Shown piece after piece: positions 7,915 to 17,315 of a stretch of 47,278 nucleotides of DNA. Numbering within the stretch: position 1 is the first letter of the stretch; every line of letters begins with the position of its first letter. The notes beneath the pieces were generated by a model. That model did not search any database and had not been told where the DNA came from. It worked only from the letters and a program-made list of their open reading frames with translations. Position numbers and translations under genes: made by a program. The DNA is from a virus. Where the stretch lies: positions 1 to 47,278 of IMG/VR virus record IMGVR_UViG_3300017963_000364. The stretch is one strand, 5' to 3'.

Positions 7915-8303
7915 TAGCCTATCTGGAATACCTAAAGGGGGATAATGTTTCTTGTGAAGCCTGTTTTGCTACATGGGATGAAAATCCCCCTTGTGATGAA
8001 TGCCCTAAGCCGGATGATCTTGAAGGGTTTAATCTAAATTGTTTTACAGCTTGGCAACATTTATCTAACCGGGATCGGCCGCCAGGCCAGGGGGATTTAA
8101 GGCCAATACCTAATAAAGCTATAGCTGATATATGTGAAGTATATGGCTTAACTATCCAAGCTTTTGAACGGATTGGCCTTATAGAAGAAACCCTATTTGA
8201 TTGGCTGGCTGAAAATTACAGAAAACAATTAACGGAAGGTGAAGAAGATGGCGGGCTTAAGGATTCCGGTAGAAACAAAAGATGGCGTAAGAAACCTGGA
8301 TAA
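7498..8303 (+). CDS. Tail assembly chaperone, long form by -1 frameshift (gpGT-like)
   Basis: The -1 frame is open from the slippery site to TAA at 8301-8303 and contains no ATG, GTG or TTG, so it cannot be translated independently. Slipping at AAAAAAC (7905-7911) would give 138 + 130 = 268 aa. The added part carries a CEAC...CDEC pair (likely zinc knuckle) and a helical C-terminus (LFDWLAENYRK), and it overlaps the tape measure start. This reproduces the lambda G/GT scheme in which the T part contacts the tail tube protein. Confidence 0.8.
7905..7992 (+). promoter_or_regulatory. Programmed -1 frameshift site with downstream stem
   Basis: A canonical X-XXY-YYZ heptamer A-AAA-AAC (7905-7911) sits directly before the zero-frame stop TAA. 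Downstream, AAGGGGGAT (7935-7943) is perfectly complementary to ATCCCCCTT (7984-7992), a 9-bp stem with a 40-nt loop starting 24 nt after the slip site. The distance is long for a classical stimulator, so its role is unproven. Confidence 0.7.
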
Positions 8304-10314
8304 GCTTTCTAAAGGATTTAAAAAAGCTGGCGCTTCCGCTGTTAAATCTGAATCCAGGATGAAGGGGTTCAAATCTGCTACCCTGAAATTTTTAGGCCCC
8401 ATTGGCAAATTAGCCGGGGGCCTTGCTTCTGTTAAAACCATGTTAGTAGGATTGGCCGGGGCTGCTGGTATAGGCCTGGTATCTAAATCTTTCCTAAATG
8501 CTGCTACAACTACTGAAGGCTTCAATTTACGGCTTCAAACCTTATTGGGTTCTGCTGCTGCTGGTAATCAGATGTTCCGGGATATGGCGGAATTTGCCGG
8601 TAAAGTTCCATTTGAATTTGAAAAAATCATGGAATCTGCAACTACCTTGGCCGGTATTATGGAACCTAAAGAGATAAAAGAATGGATGCCTGTAGTAGCT
8701 GATTTAGCCGCTGCTACTGGTATTTCAATTGAAGAAACTACCGGCCAGATTCAAAGGATGCTTTCCGCTGGCGCTGCTTCTGCTGATCTATTCAGGGATC
8801 GGGGGGTTCTGGCTATGTTAGGGTTTCAAGCCGGGGTTTCTTATTCTGCTGAAGAAACTAAACAGATGCTAATGCAAGCTTGGGAAGAACCTACTTCTAA
8901 GTTTGCCGGGGCTACTGATGCAATGGCGGCTTCTTGGGATGGTATGATTTCTATGTTATCAGACGCCTGGTTTGCTTTCCGGAACATGGTTATGGAAGCC
9001 GGGGTTTTTGATTTCATGAAAGCCGGGCTTAAGATTGTATTAGATCAGGTTAATGAATTAAGGGCTTCCGGGGATCTTCAAAAATGGGCTAATGCTTTAG
9101 GGGCCAGCGTAGTTAACGCCTTTAACCAGATAATCAAAACGGTAGGCGTTTCTATTGATGTATTTAATCAGCTTAAGAAGGTTTGGATAGGCTTAAAGCA
9201 AGCCTGGGGGGTTTTTGTAGGAAGCTTGGCTAAGGGTTATGAATTGATCCTGGAAGGTAATATCCAGTTAGCTAAAATTATACCTGGTTATACTTCTGAT
9301 GAAGAATTAGCCCGGCTAACTAAAGCCAGGGATGAAGTGGCTGAATTTGTAGATTTTCAATTTGATTCTGTTGATAAGCTTCAAAAACAATGGCAAGAAG
9401 TTGATCCTTGGGGAACAGCTACCAAGCAGTTTGAAGGTTATGCTGCTGCTGTAACTAAAGGCGCTGAAAAGATCAAGAAGGCCAGGGAAGAAGCGCTGGC
9501 TAAGGGAACAGGCCCGGCTAAAGAAGTTAAGGCTACAGTTAGTAAGGCTGATATGAAAACCAGGGAACAGTTCGATACGGCTTTTGATAAAGCTACGCTT
9601 ACCCCTTATCAGCTTGAAATGCAGCAATTAGAAGATCTAAAACAGAAATATATTGAAGCCGGTATTGAAAAAGTAAGGATCGATCAATGGTATGCTGAAG
9701 AACATCAGCAAATATTAGATAATGAATCTGAAAGATCTATAGCAGAACATAAACGTATGCTGGATGAAATGGAAGAAGAACAAAAAGGCTTTACCGAAAC
9801 CATATCAGAAACAGCGGAAAATAGATTCGTATCTGGAATGGGTAATGCTGTAGGGGATTTTATTAATAAAACTAAATCCGCTAAACAGGCTTTTTCTGAT
9901 TTCTCTAAAAGCTTTGTTATGGATATAACCCAAATGATCATTAAGCAAACTATCTTAAACAGCCTTCAAAGTATGATGGGCGGGGCTGGTGGCGCTGCTG
10001 GCGGTTTAATGTCTGGCCTGGCCGGAATGTTTCGGGCTGATGGCGGGCCTGTAACTGCGGGTAGATCATATGTAGTAGGGGAACGCCAGCCCGAAACCTT
10101 TGTTAGTAACCAAGGCCGTAGATCCATAGTAGGCGCTGGCGGGCCAGAAGCGTTTAAGCCTAAAGTATCTGGCCGGATTGAACCTACAGCCCAAGCCCCG
10201 GCCCCGGTTATAAAGATAGCTAATTTAATGGATAAATCATCCTTTGAAGATTATTTGAATAGTTCTGAAGGCCAAGATGCTATAATTAATATTATGTCTA
10301 ATGTGGGGGAATAA
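8248..10314 (+). CDS. Tape measure protein
   Basis: 688 aa from the ATG at 8248 (preferred over GTG at 8239 because GGAAGG lies 8 nt upstream). It sets tail length and enters the cell during infection. Residues 50-260 match the tape measure N-terminal domain (TLLGSAAAGNQMFRDMAEFA, then ATTLAGIMEP and DLFRDRGV), with a hydrophobic Gly/Ala segment near 55-75. The middle is helical. The C-terminus has a second hydrophobic Gly-rich segment (MSGLAGMFRADGGPVTAG) and the YVVGERQPE motif seen at the end of lambda-type tape measures. Its length suggests a tail of about 100 nm by the usual 1.5 angstrom per residue rule. Confidence 0.9.
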   Translation: MAGLRIPVETKDGVRNLDKLSKGFKKAGASAVKSESRMKGFKSATLKFLGPIGKLAGGLASVKTMLVGLAGAAGIGLVSKSFLNAATTTEGFNLRLQTLLGSAAAGNQMFRDMAEFAGKVPFEFEKIMESATTLAGIMEPKEIKEWMPVVADLAAATGISIEETTGQIQRMLSAGAASADLFRDRGVLAMLGFQAGVSYSAEETKQMLMQAWEEPTSKFAGATDAMAASWDGMISMLSDAWFAFRNMVMEAGVFDFMKAGLKIVLDQVNELRASGDLQKWANALGASVVNAFNQIIKTVGVSIDVFNQLKKVWIGLKQAWGVFVGSLAKGYELILEGNIQLAKIIPGYTSDEELARLTKARDEVAEFVDFQFDSVDKLQKQWQEVDPWGTATKQFEGYAAAVTKGAEKIKKAREEALAKGTGPAKEVKATVSKADMKTREQFDTAFDKATLTPYQLEMQQLEDLKQKYIEAGIEKVRIDQWYAEEHQQILDNESERSIAEHKRMLDEMEEEQKGFTETISETAENRFVSGMGNAVGDFINKTKSAKQAFSDFSKSFVMDITQMIIKQTILNSLQSMMGGAGGAAGGLMSGLAGMFRADGGPVTAGRSYVVGERQPETFVSNQGRRSIVGAGGPEAFKPKVSGRIEPTAQAPAPVIKIANLMDKSSFEDYLNSSEGQDAIINIMSNVGE

Positions 10315-12083
10315 TGGCTGATATTTATTTAACTATAAAGCCTAAAAGTCAAAACTATAGCCATAGCTGGAAAACTGGTATGCTTAAGACTGTTAAGGGG
10401 GAAGAAACCAGATCAGCTTTACAGACTTGGCCCCGGATGGATTTCAAACAGGAATTTATCTATGCTGATGAAACAGAAACTAATTGGCTTAGGCGGAATC
10501 TTGCAAAGTATAAACATAAGATATGGGGAATTCCGATCTGGCATGATATAGCCCCGCTAAGGGCTGATGCTACTATTGGCCAATTAAATATTCCTGTAAC
10601 GGAAACGGCTAACCGCCATTTCTATAAGGGAAGGCAAGCTATCCTAATTGATAAAGCGGATTTTACTAATTATGAAGTAATCAAAATCAATTCGGTAGCT
10701 GGAACTACCATAGCGGCCAGTTCCTTACTTTCTGATACCTGGTCTAAAGATTCTACATACTTTATGCCAGTTATTGATAACCGTCTTGGATCTGCATTCA
10801 ATATTAATAGGATCAGCGCCAGGACGGATAAACTAACCCTGGATGCTACGGAAGATCTTACTACCGTAACCGCCTTCAGTTATGCTACGCCTACTATAGG
10901 TGCTTCATATTTAGGCCATCCAGTTTTTGAATATAAGGTTCAGGCCAATAAGAACCAAGGATTTGTTCATCCTAATATAACCCTGAAGGATATAGGAAAA
11001 CATGCTGTAGAATCTTGGTATGATGAAGATGATACCAATATTAACAATTCGTTTAATATGCTGATCCAGGGCCGGGCTGATATTTGGGAAATCCTTAACT
11101 TTTTTGATCATAGGCTTGGTAAATTTGGAACTTTTTGGATGCCTTCATGGAATAGGGATCTTACTGCTACAGCGGCTATTACAGCGGGCCAGCTTACCAT
11201 ATCTGTAGCGGATTATGAATATGATTCCCTTTTTGCCGCTAATGAAGTAATTAACCGCCATCTATTTATAGGCCTTCCGGATAGAAGCTATGTATGTAGG
11301 AAAATCTTATCAGCTACAGCTAATACCATAACCCTGAATGCAGGGATTGGGGAAGCGATAAGGGAAACGGAACTTCAGCATACCTTATTCAGTTTTATGG
11401 CGTTTTCAAGATTTGGCGGGGATAGGTTAGAACTGGATTTTATCCGGGGAAATCTGGTGAATATTAGCCAGAACGCTGTAGGGTTAGTAAAAGAAAATCC
11501 AATAGCGCTTGAAGATCTATTAACCTATACTTTAGTTGATGAAGATAGCGATTATACAATAACTAAATATAAATGTGTTTTCGATACGGTTCAGCGTGAA
11601 GCCAATTCTTATTTAGTCTATGATTTTGGTGCTGATTATTTTGGAAATTTTGAAGTAGATTTTGAAGTTAAAGTTACTGCTTCAGATGATCAAGCTGTTC
11701 ATACATTTTTTGGTATCTCTAATACATTAGGCACTTTTCAAGATATTATAGATGCTGGTGATGGTCTTACTTTTTATGGGTATGGAAATGGCGGAAGTTT
11801 TCGATTTACTGTAAGGGATGATTTTACCCCTATTCAAGATAATTATGTAATTGGCGGGGTTAGTACAGATTTAATCTATTGTACGGTATATAGAATTGGA
11901 ACTACGCTAACAGCTAAACTTTATTCTGATTCGGATAGGCAAACTTTATTAGATACTTTATCGGTTACTTGTGAAACCGGGAAAAAGCGTTATCTATACG
12001 CTAATATAAGCAGGGGTTTAACTCCGCCTGATACTATTGTTATGTCAGGCTATACCCAAAATTTTAGAATTAATAATGTTTAA
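10314..12083 (+). CDS. Distal tail protein with a C-terminal jelly-roll-like domain
   Basis: 589 aa. Starts at a TAATG junction with the tape measure gene. Position and N-terminal pattern (WPRMDFKQEF...LRRNLAKYKHKIWGIPIW) fit the DUF2460/GTA orfg12 type distal tail ring; a second copy of the fold seems to cover 230-380 (FFDHRLGKFGTFWMPSW). Residues about 400-589 form a separate strand-rich domain (YFGNFEVDFEVKVTASD, YRIGTTLTAKLYSD) resembling concanavalin-like carbohydrate-binding domains also seen in the tip and fibre proteins. This extension may bind host glycans. Confidence 0.65.
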   Translation: MADIYLTIKPKSQNYSHSWKTGMLKTVKGEETRSALQTWPRMDFKQEFIYADETETNWLRRNLAKYKHKIWGIPIWHDIAPLRADATIGQLNIPVTETANRHFYKGRQAILIDKADFTNYEVIKINSVAGTTIAASSLLSDTWSKDSTYFMPVIDNRLGSAFNINRISARTDKLTLDATEDLTTVTAFSYATPTIGASYLGHPVFEYKVQANKNQGFVHPNITLKDIGKHAVESWYDEDDTNINNSFNMLIQGRADIWEILNFFDHRLGKFGTFWMPSWNRDLTATAAITAGQLTISVADYEYDSLFAANEVINRHLFIGLPDRSYVCRKILSATANTITLNAGIGEAIRETELQHTLFSFMAFSRFGGDRLELDFIRGNLVNISQNAVGLVKENPIALEDLLTYTLVDEDSDYTITKYKCVFDTVQREANSYLVYDFGADYFGNFEVDFEVKVTASDDQAVHTFFGISNTLGTFQDIIDAGDGLTFYGYGNGGSFRFTVRDDFTPIQDNYVIGGVSTDLIYCTVYRIGTTLTAKLYSDSDRQTLLDTLSVTCETGKKRYLYANISRGLTPPDTIVMSGYTQNFRINNV

Positions 12084-12095
12084 GGAAATCAATAA

Positions 12096-12944
12096 ATGGC
12101 TTTATCTGATTCATATTATGAAAATGATCTGGCTAATACCAGAAAGCCCGTAGAACTTTATAAATTCTGGAATGATAGCCTTGATACTTATTGGTATTAT
12201 ACATCCGGGGATGAACAGGTAATTTTTCCGGCTTCCGGCGGGGCTACCTATGAATCCGCTTTTATGAAACGGAATAGAACCGAATACCATACAGATCTTA
12301 AAGTTTCGAAAATGAATATTGATGTTCAGCGCCTTAATCCGGCTTTTGCCGATTATTTAAACGAACCTATGCCAGAAATGATTTGGATCGAAGTATCCAA
12401 ACTATTCCGGGATCAAAGCCCATTGGAAAAACGGGTTATTTTTATTGGCCAGGTAGCAAAAACTAAGTATAATGGGCTTAATGGAAAGATTGAATGTGTA
12501 GGCTTTGAAAAGTTTCTTAAAATGAAGGTTCCAACTATGCGTTATCAACCTTCATGTAATCATAAATTGTTTAGTAACCAATGCGGTGTAGCATTAACCA
12601 GCTATTCCGGAACAATTAGCAGCCTGGATTCAATTTCTGCTTCCGGGTTATCATTAACAGATACATCCTTTGGAAGCCAAAGCGCTGGATATTATACTTT
12701 AGGCTATGTTAAATGGAATAATTTTAAAAGGACGATAATAGCCCATTCAGGCAATACAGTAGCGATTCAATTTTATATTCCTGGCCTAACTGCTGGTCAA
12801 GATATTTTTGCCGCTGCTGGATGCGTTAAATCAATGGCGGCCTGTAGGGATAAATTCAATAACCTAAATAATTCTAATCTGGATCGGTTTCTTGGCTTCC
12901 GCTATTTGCCATTAGATAACCCTGCTACTTGGGTTAACGGCTAA
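12096..12944 (+). CDS. Tail hub protein, DUF2163/BR0599 family
   Basis: 282 aa. Equivalent of lambda gpL and GTA orfg13, part of the baseplate hub. The family's four cysteines are present: PSCNHKLFSNQCGV and, near the end, AAGCVKSMAACRDKFNN. They are known to hold an iron-sulfur cluster in related hub proteins. The final motif LDRFLGFRYLP is also typical. It lies between the distal tail and NlpC/P60 genes, exactly as in GTA-type tails. The stop codon overlaps the start of a tandem RNA hairpin element. Confidence 0.85.
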   Translation: MALSDSYYENDLANTRKPVELYKFWNDSLDTYWYYTSGDEQVIFPASGGATYESAFMKRNRTEYHTDLKVSKMNIDVQRLNPAFADYLNEPMPEMIWIEVSKLFRDQSPLEKRVIFIGQVAKTKYNGLNGKIECVGFEKFLKMKVPTMRYQPSCNHKLFSNQCGVALTSYSGTISSLDSISASGLSLTDTSFGSQSAGYYTLGYVKWNNFKRTIIAHSGNTVAIQFYIPGLTAGQDIFAAAGCVKSMAACRDKFNNLNNSNLDRFLGFRYLPLDNPATWVNG

Positions 12945-13010
12945 TCCGGCCATAATGGCCGGATAAATGTCCGGATAATCTTGCCAGAATGGCGGGATAA
13001 ATGGCAAGAT
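12944..13010 (+). repeat. Two tandem 33-nt hairpin units with compensatory changes
   Basis: Units 12944-12976 and 12978-13010 agree at 26 of 33 positions. Unit 1 can pair ATCCGG with CCGGAT, and unit 2 ATCTTGCCA with TGGCAAGAT: the outer-stem bases differ but stay complementary (CG/CG against TT/AA). Both units also keep an inner GCCA-NAA-TGGC hairpin that excludes the outer stem. It fills the gap between hub and peptidase genes. There is no T-run, so it is not a simple terminator. Confidence 0.75.
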
Positions 13011-13032
13011 GTTTCATTAAAGGGGCGTATAA

Positions 13033-13569
13033 GTGGTTTATGTTGCTTTAATGGATCATTTTAATAAACCAAAAACGCTTAGCATTTACGGGGAAGCCAT
13101 GGAAGATCATGAATGGTTTTTTGAAGATCCGGATAATCTATCCAATCTTAAGCTTGAATTAGATGCCTGGCTGAATACCCCTTATCGACATTTAACCGGG
13201 GTAAAGGGCCGGGGATGCGATTGCATTCATTTAGTCGTTAAATCTTTTGAAGCTGTAGGCGCTGATCATGGCCGCCAGATCTTCATTCCTAAGTATCCCC
13301 CTGATTGGCATATGCATAGCGGTATATCCCTTTTGTATGATGGAATAAGGGAACAATACAATATAGAAGAAATTAAGCCTGTAGATCCGGCCTTATTAAA
13401 GAATGGGGATATCATTCTGTTCCAATGGGGCCGCCATCCGGCCCATGCTGGTATATACATGAATGGGGAAGTTTACCAGGCCCTAACCGGCTTAAGGGTT
13501 GAAAAGCGAACTGTTAAGGATCTGGAATTCTATAATAGGATGAAACACATATTAAGAATCAGGAGTTAA
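13033..13569 (+). CDS. Tail-associated NlpC/P60 cysteine peptidase
   Basis: 178 aa. It probably cuts peptide bonds in peptidoglycan during entry or helps tail tip assembly, like lambda gpK and GTA orfg14. The catalytic cysteine is in GRGCDCIHLVV (C64) and the histidine in HPAHAGIYM (H138), followed by a polar residue in YQAL. The GTG at 13033 is chosen as start because AAAGGGG ends 8 nt upstream; the next ATG (13051) has no such site. It follows the tandem hairpin element and precedes the tip protein by 4 nt. Confidence 0.8.
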   Translation: MVYVALMDHFNKPKTLSIYGEAMEDHEWFFEDPDNLSNLKLELDAWLNTPYRHLTGVKGRGCDCIHLVVKSFEAVGADHGRQIFIPKYPPDWHMHSGISLLYDGIREQYNIEEIKPVDPALLKNGDIILFQWGRHPAHAGIYMNGEVYQALTGLRVEKRTVKDLEFYNRMKHILRIRS

Positions 13570-13573
13570 TGAA

Positions 13574-16500
13574 ATGAGTTTTGGCCAAATAGTAGGCGGG
13601 GTAGTTGGGGCGGCTGTAGGATTCTATCTTGGCGGCCCTATGGGGGCCATGATGGGCGCTTCCTTGGGCGCTGGCCTTGGTGGTATCATTGATCCATTAG
13701 AACCTGATATTCCAAGCCCTGGCCAGCCAGATATAGCTAACTTAGATGTTACTACGGCCCAAGAAGGATCTGTAATAATGGATTTTGTAGGAACTACTAA
13801 GATGGCTGGCAATATCTTTTATTATGGTAATTCCAGATCCAAAAAGATTAAGGAAAAACAGGAATCCGGCGGTAAAGGTGGTTCCAGTTCTAAAAAAGTA
13901 GTTGTAGGAATTGAATATTATCTTACTTGGGCCGTAGGTCTGGCCAGCGGCCCGGTAGATGAATTATATACTGTTCTTTCAAATGATAAAGTTGTATGGT
14001 CAGGTAATCTTTTAAGAACTGATGCTGTAGATGGGAAATCTACTATTACCTTGGATGGTATGGGATCTATGACCTTCTTTTTTGGTGGAACCGATCAAAC
14101 AGCGGATTCAACTATTGGGGCTGCTGTAGGGGCTACCGCTAACCCATCATATAGGGGCCTTACATGGGCTTTCTTTAATGATTGTAAGCTTGGGGATTAT
14201 AACAGGGTTCCGACTATCCGTTTTATGATGCGGAAAACCCCGGTTAAGGCTTTCAATGCTTCTAATGTAGTAAATACCTATACCTATAATCCTATGCATG
14301 CTATCTGGTATATTATAGAAGATATGTGTGAACTATCTACTTCCTGGCTTTCAGCTACGGCTTTTTCTGAAGTAGCTGCTGATTTATATTCGGAAGGTCT
14401 TGGCGTATCCTTGCTATTTAAGCATGATGAAGCCAAAAAGTATATTAGTTCAATTCTTCAGCATGTTCATGCTATTTTACCTTATGGGGATGATACTGGC
14501 CAATTTGAACCAGAATTAATTAGATCTACTACGGCTATAACTGGCTTAGATTTAATTACTGATGAAGATTGCCTGGAACCGCCTGATATCAGTTCTATGT
14601 CTTATATGGATACATTCAATGATGTTAAAGTTCAATACAGTCAGATCTATGAATTCTTTTCAGGGAAGCCAGTAGCAATAGCAGCCACTATAACGCCTGA
14701 TGATGATTTCACTTTTAAAGATACGGAAAAATGGAATTTTTCTTCAAGTGCGATTACTTGTGTAGGTGGCGAATTAGATATGAGTGTAGGGCCTGGCCAA
14801 ACGTTCACTACTTGGTCAAAATGGTATTTTACCGGGGATTTTGATTGTGAAGTAACATTAAGAACTGCTAATCATAACCCCCATGTTAGTACTGCTTTAG
14901 GGGGTTTAAGTAATCGGCATTATACCGGCGGCCAATGTATATGCGAATCTAAGAACATTCATACCGGTTCCGGCGGGACTGATTACTGTAGTAATTATCC
15001 TTCTGATGGATGTGGGCCTTTACCTACTAATGGTTATGTTAATAACGTTACGGGGGATATACTGGAATCCAAAATGAAAATGACAAGGGTAGGGGCCAGA
15101 ATAGAAGTTTATATTAAGCATGATCAGCAAGTTGGCTACCCTCTTAGTTCTTGGATTCTTACTGGATGGGATGATAATTTTGGGGCGGGATTAACTGGCC
15201 GAATCCCGTGTAGGATGTATCTTAGAACTTATTCGGATACTAATAATCCAAGTTTAGATCTATATTGGGATGATTTTATAGTTAATTCCGGAACTGTTGT
15301 TTGGGATGCTGGAACGCCTACCGGAACCGCTGCTACCCTAACTTTGGATATTAGGCAAGCTACGGTTCATTCTGAAGATCCAGGTAATAAAGAAACTATA
15401 CAAAGAATCCGCCATAAGGATGAACGGATGATGCTGTTCAACTTGGATGCTAATGCAAGATGGGGGGCGGCCCAATCTATAAGAACTTCTTCAATTCCGC
15501 TGAAAGCCATTGAAATGAAAATGGATAGGCGGGGGATTTATTTACCAGTAGGTAAAAATTTCAGGTATTCATCCGCTAAATATGGCATTACTAAAGAACA
15601 GGTATATAGGGTTTTGAGTGTTAGGGAAGGTAATTTAGATAAAGAAGAATTTATCATTAATGCGCTGCAAGATCCAAACTATTTAAGCCAAATCGTAGTA
15701 GTCGATGAAGCTGATAGGGATGGATCTAAATTCAATCCATGGTTAGCTGATGCAGAAAATCCGGATATAGTGGAAGCGCCTTATGCCATGGTGGAAGAAA
15801 ATATGTTTTTGGTTCCATTGATTGGGCGTTTAACCGGGAATGAACTTGGCTATACCATGTATATGTCAACGGATGGAACTACCTATTCTGATCAGGGTAG
15901 CTTTGAAAGCTTTGTTACTGCTGGCTGCTTGGCTGCTACGCTAAATACATCTGAAGCTGTTTTGGATAGCCTTAATGATTTAGTAGTTGATTTTTACTAT
16001 GATTTGGATGCCCAAGATATTAACAGTATATCCAGATCTGATTTAATAGCTGGAAAGAATTTGGCTGTTTTGGTTAATGGGGCTACTCAAGAAATATTAG
16101 GCTTTGAAGATATTACCCCGGTATCCGGTTTTACCGGCCGGTATAAAATGGAAAATCTGTATAGGGCCAGGTATGATACAGAACAATATGTTTGGCCAGC
16201 TAAATCAAAATTTTATTTCATTGGGGTTGATCCGCCGCTGGTAAATATGCCAGCCCTGGTAAAGGGTAATACCAGGTATTTTAAATTTATATTTTATAAT
16301 TCAACTAAAAGTAGTGATTTATCAGAAGCGGATGCTGTAACTAAGGTTATTACTGGCCGGGCCTGGACTCCAAAGAAGCCAGGTGGTTTTAGGGTTAACA
16401 ATCTATCTGAAAATAGCCCTGGCGGCCCGGTTTATACTTCTGCTATGTCGTTAAAATGGAACCCGGAAATTCGGGGGGAAGGCGCTGGCCGCCAAGATCC

Positions 16501-16750
16501 GGATACGGTTGTAGATACTACTATTACTTGGGAAGGTTATTTTGAAATAGTTGGATTGATCAGCGGGGCTACAGCTTTTACCGATACCGCTATTAATGCG
16601 GCTACAGCGGCTTATACTGAAGGGGAAATCAAGGCTTGGAATGGTGGAACCCTTCCGGATTCAGTAACGTTTAAATTGACTAATTATATAAATACTTCTG
16701 GTGTAAGGTATCAAAGCCCTTATACTTCTATAACGGTTAATAAGGAATAA
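13574..16750 (+). CDS. J-like tail tip / host specificity protein
   Basis: 1058 aa. Equivalent of lambda gpJ, forming the central tip below the hub. Residues 1-40 are a Gly/Ala-rich hydrophobic stretch with GGPMGAMMGASLGAGLGG. Residues 95-350 carry the hub-like domain (VGIEYYLTWAVGLASGPVDEL). Between about 375 and 590 there is an inserted strand-rich, cysteine-containing domain ending DLYWDDFIVNSGTVVW; its end closely resembles a segment of the fibre protein (IDNMVINAGTITW). Residues 600-740 resume the hub pattern and the C-terminus looks like fibronectin type III. The insert is probably a glycan-binding jelly roll acquired by the tip. Confidence 0.8.
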   Translation: MSFGQIVGGVVGAAVGFYLGGPMGAMMGASLGAGLGGIIDPLEPDIPSPGQPDIANLDVTTAQEGSVIMDFVGTTKMAGNIFYYGNSRSKKIKEKQESGGKGGSSSKKVVVGIEYYLTWAVGLASGPVDELYTVLSNDKVVWSGNLLRTDAVDGKSTITLDGMGSMTFFFGGTDQTADSTIGAAVGATANPSYRGLTWAFFNDCKLGDYNRVPTIRFMMRKTPVKAFNASNVVNTYTYNPMHAIWYIIEDMCELSTSWLSATAFSEVAADLYSEGLGVSLLFKHDEAKKYISSILQHVHAILPYGDDTGQFEPELIRSTTAITGLDLITDEDCLEPPDISSMSYMDTFNDVKVQYSQIYEFFSGKPVAIAATITPDDDFTFKDTEKWNFSSSAITCVGGELDMSVGPGQTFTTWSKWYFTGDFDCEVTLRTANHNPHVSTALGGLSNRHYTGGQCICESKNIHTGSGGTDYCSNYPSDGCGPLPTNGYVNNVTGDILESKMKMTRVGARIEVYIKHDQQVGYPLSSWILTGWDDNFGAGLTGRIPCRMYLRTYSDTNNPSLDLYWDDFIVNSGTVVWDAGTPTGTAATLTLDIRQATVHSEDPGNKETIQRIRHKDERMMLFNLDANARWGAAQSIRTSSIPLKAIEMKMDRRGIYLPVGKNFRYSSAKYGITKEQVYRVLSVREGNLDKEEFIINALQDPNYLSQIVVVDEADRDGSKFNPWLADAENPDIVEAPYAMVEENMFLVPLIGRLTGNELGYTMYMSTDGTTYSDQGSFESFVTAGCLAATLNTSEAVLDSLNDLVVDFYYDLDAQDINSISRSDLIAGKNLAVLVNGATQEILGFEDITPVSGFTGRYKMENLYRARYDTEQYVWPAKSKFYFIGVDPPLVNMPALVKGNTRYFKFIFYNSTKSSDLSEADAVTKVITGRAWTPKKPGGFRVNNLSENSPGGPVYTSAMSLKWNPEIRGEGAGRQDPDTVVDTTITWEGYFEIVGLISGATAFTDTAINAATAAYTEGEIKAWNGGTLPDSVTFKLTNYINTSGVRYQSPYTSITVNKE

Positions 16751-16754
16751 AGCT

Positions 16755-17291
16755 ATGTCAACTTCACCAAAATATGATTGGGATTATACTGATTATGAAA
16801 CAATAGGATGGAATGGAATTCTTCAATCCTTCCAGGCCGGGGTAGATGATAAGTTGAATACTTACATCCATGGAACCCTTGGCGCTACTGTTAGCCAGGA
16901 TGAAATCCTATATTTAGATACGGCTGGAAAATATGTTAAGGCCCAAGCAGCGGCGGGGAAGCTTCCGGCTGCTGGCGTAGCAATTGAAGCCGGTAACAAT
17001 GGGGCTAACATTAGAATCCGCCGCTTAGGGCCTTATATGCCAGCCGGGGCTATGTCAGGCCTAAGCCTTGGCGGGAACATAGGCGCTAAGTTTTATATCA
17101 ATTCTACGGCCGGGGGCTGGACTTTTACTAAGCCAGCGGAACATAGCCAGGCTATTGGAAGGGTATTGGATGCTTCCTATGTTTTTATCTGGATTGAAGA
17201 TCAAAGCCCTATATTTTCCGGAACCACTAATCCAGGATCGGCGGCTACTGATGTTCCGGATGGCACTCTTTTTGTTCAATATACAGCATAA
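16755..17291 (+). CDS. Tail tip accessory protein
   Basis: 178 aa, 4 nt after the J-like gene. No motif of known catalytic function. The segment VSQDEILYLDTAGKYVKAQ and the following LSLGGNIGAKFYINSTAGG and GRVLDASYVFI resemble small beta-rich domains found in capsid decoration and tail appendage proteins (DUF2190-like). It probably caps the tip or connects it to the fibre encoded next. Function is inferred from position only. Confidence 0.5.
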   Translation: MSTSPKYDWDYTDYETIGWNGILQSFQAGVDDKLNTYIHGTLGATVSQDEILYLDTAGKYVKAQAAAGKLPAAGVAIEAGNNGANIRIRRLGPYMPAGAMSGLSLGGNIGAKFYINSTAGGWTFTKPAEHSQAIGRVLDASYVFIWIEDQSPIFSGTTNPGSAATDVPDGTLFVQYTA

Positions 17292-17315
17292 TCAAAAACG
17301 TTAAGGATTTTTATA

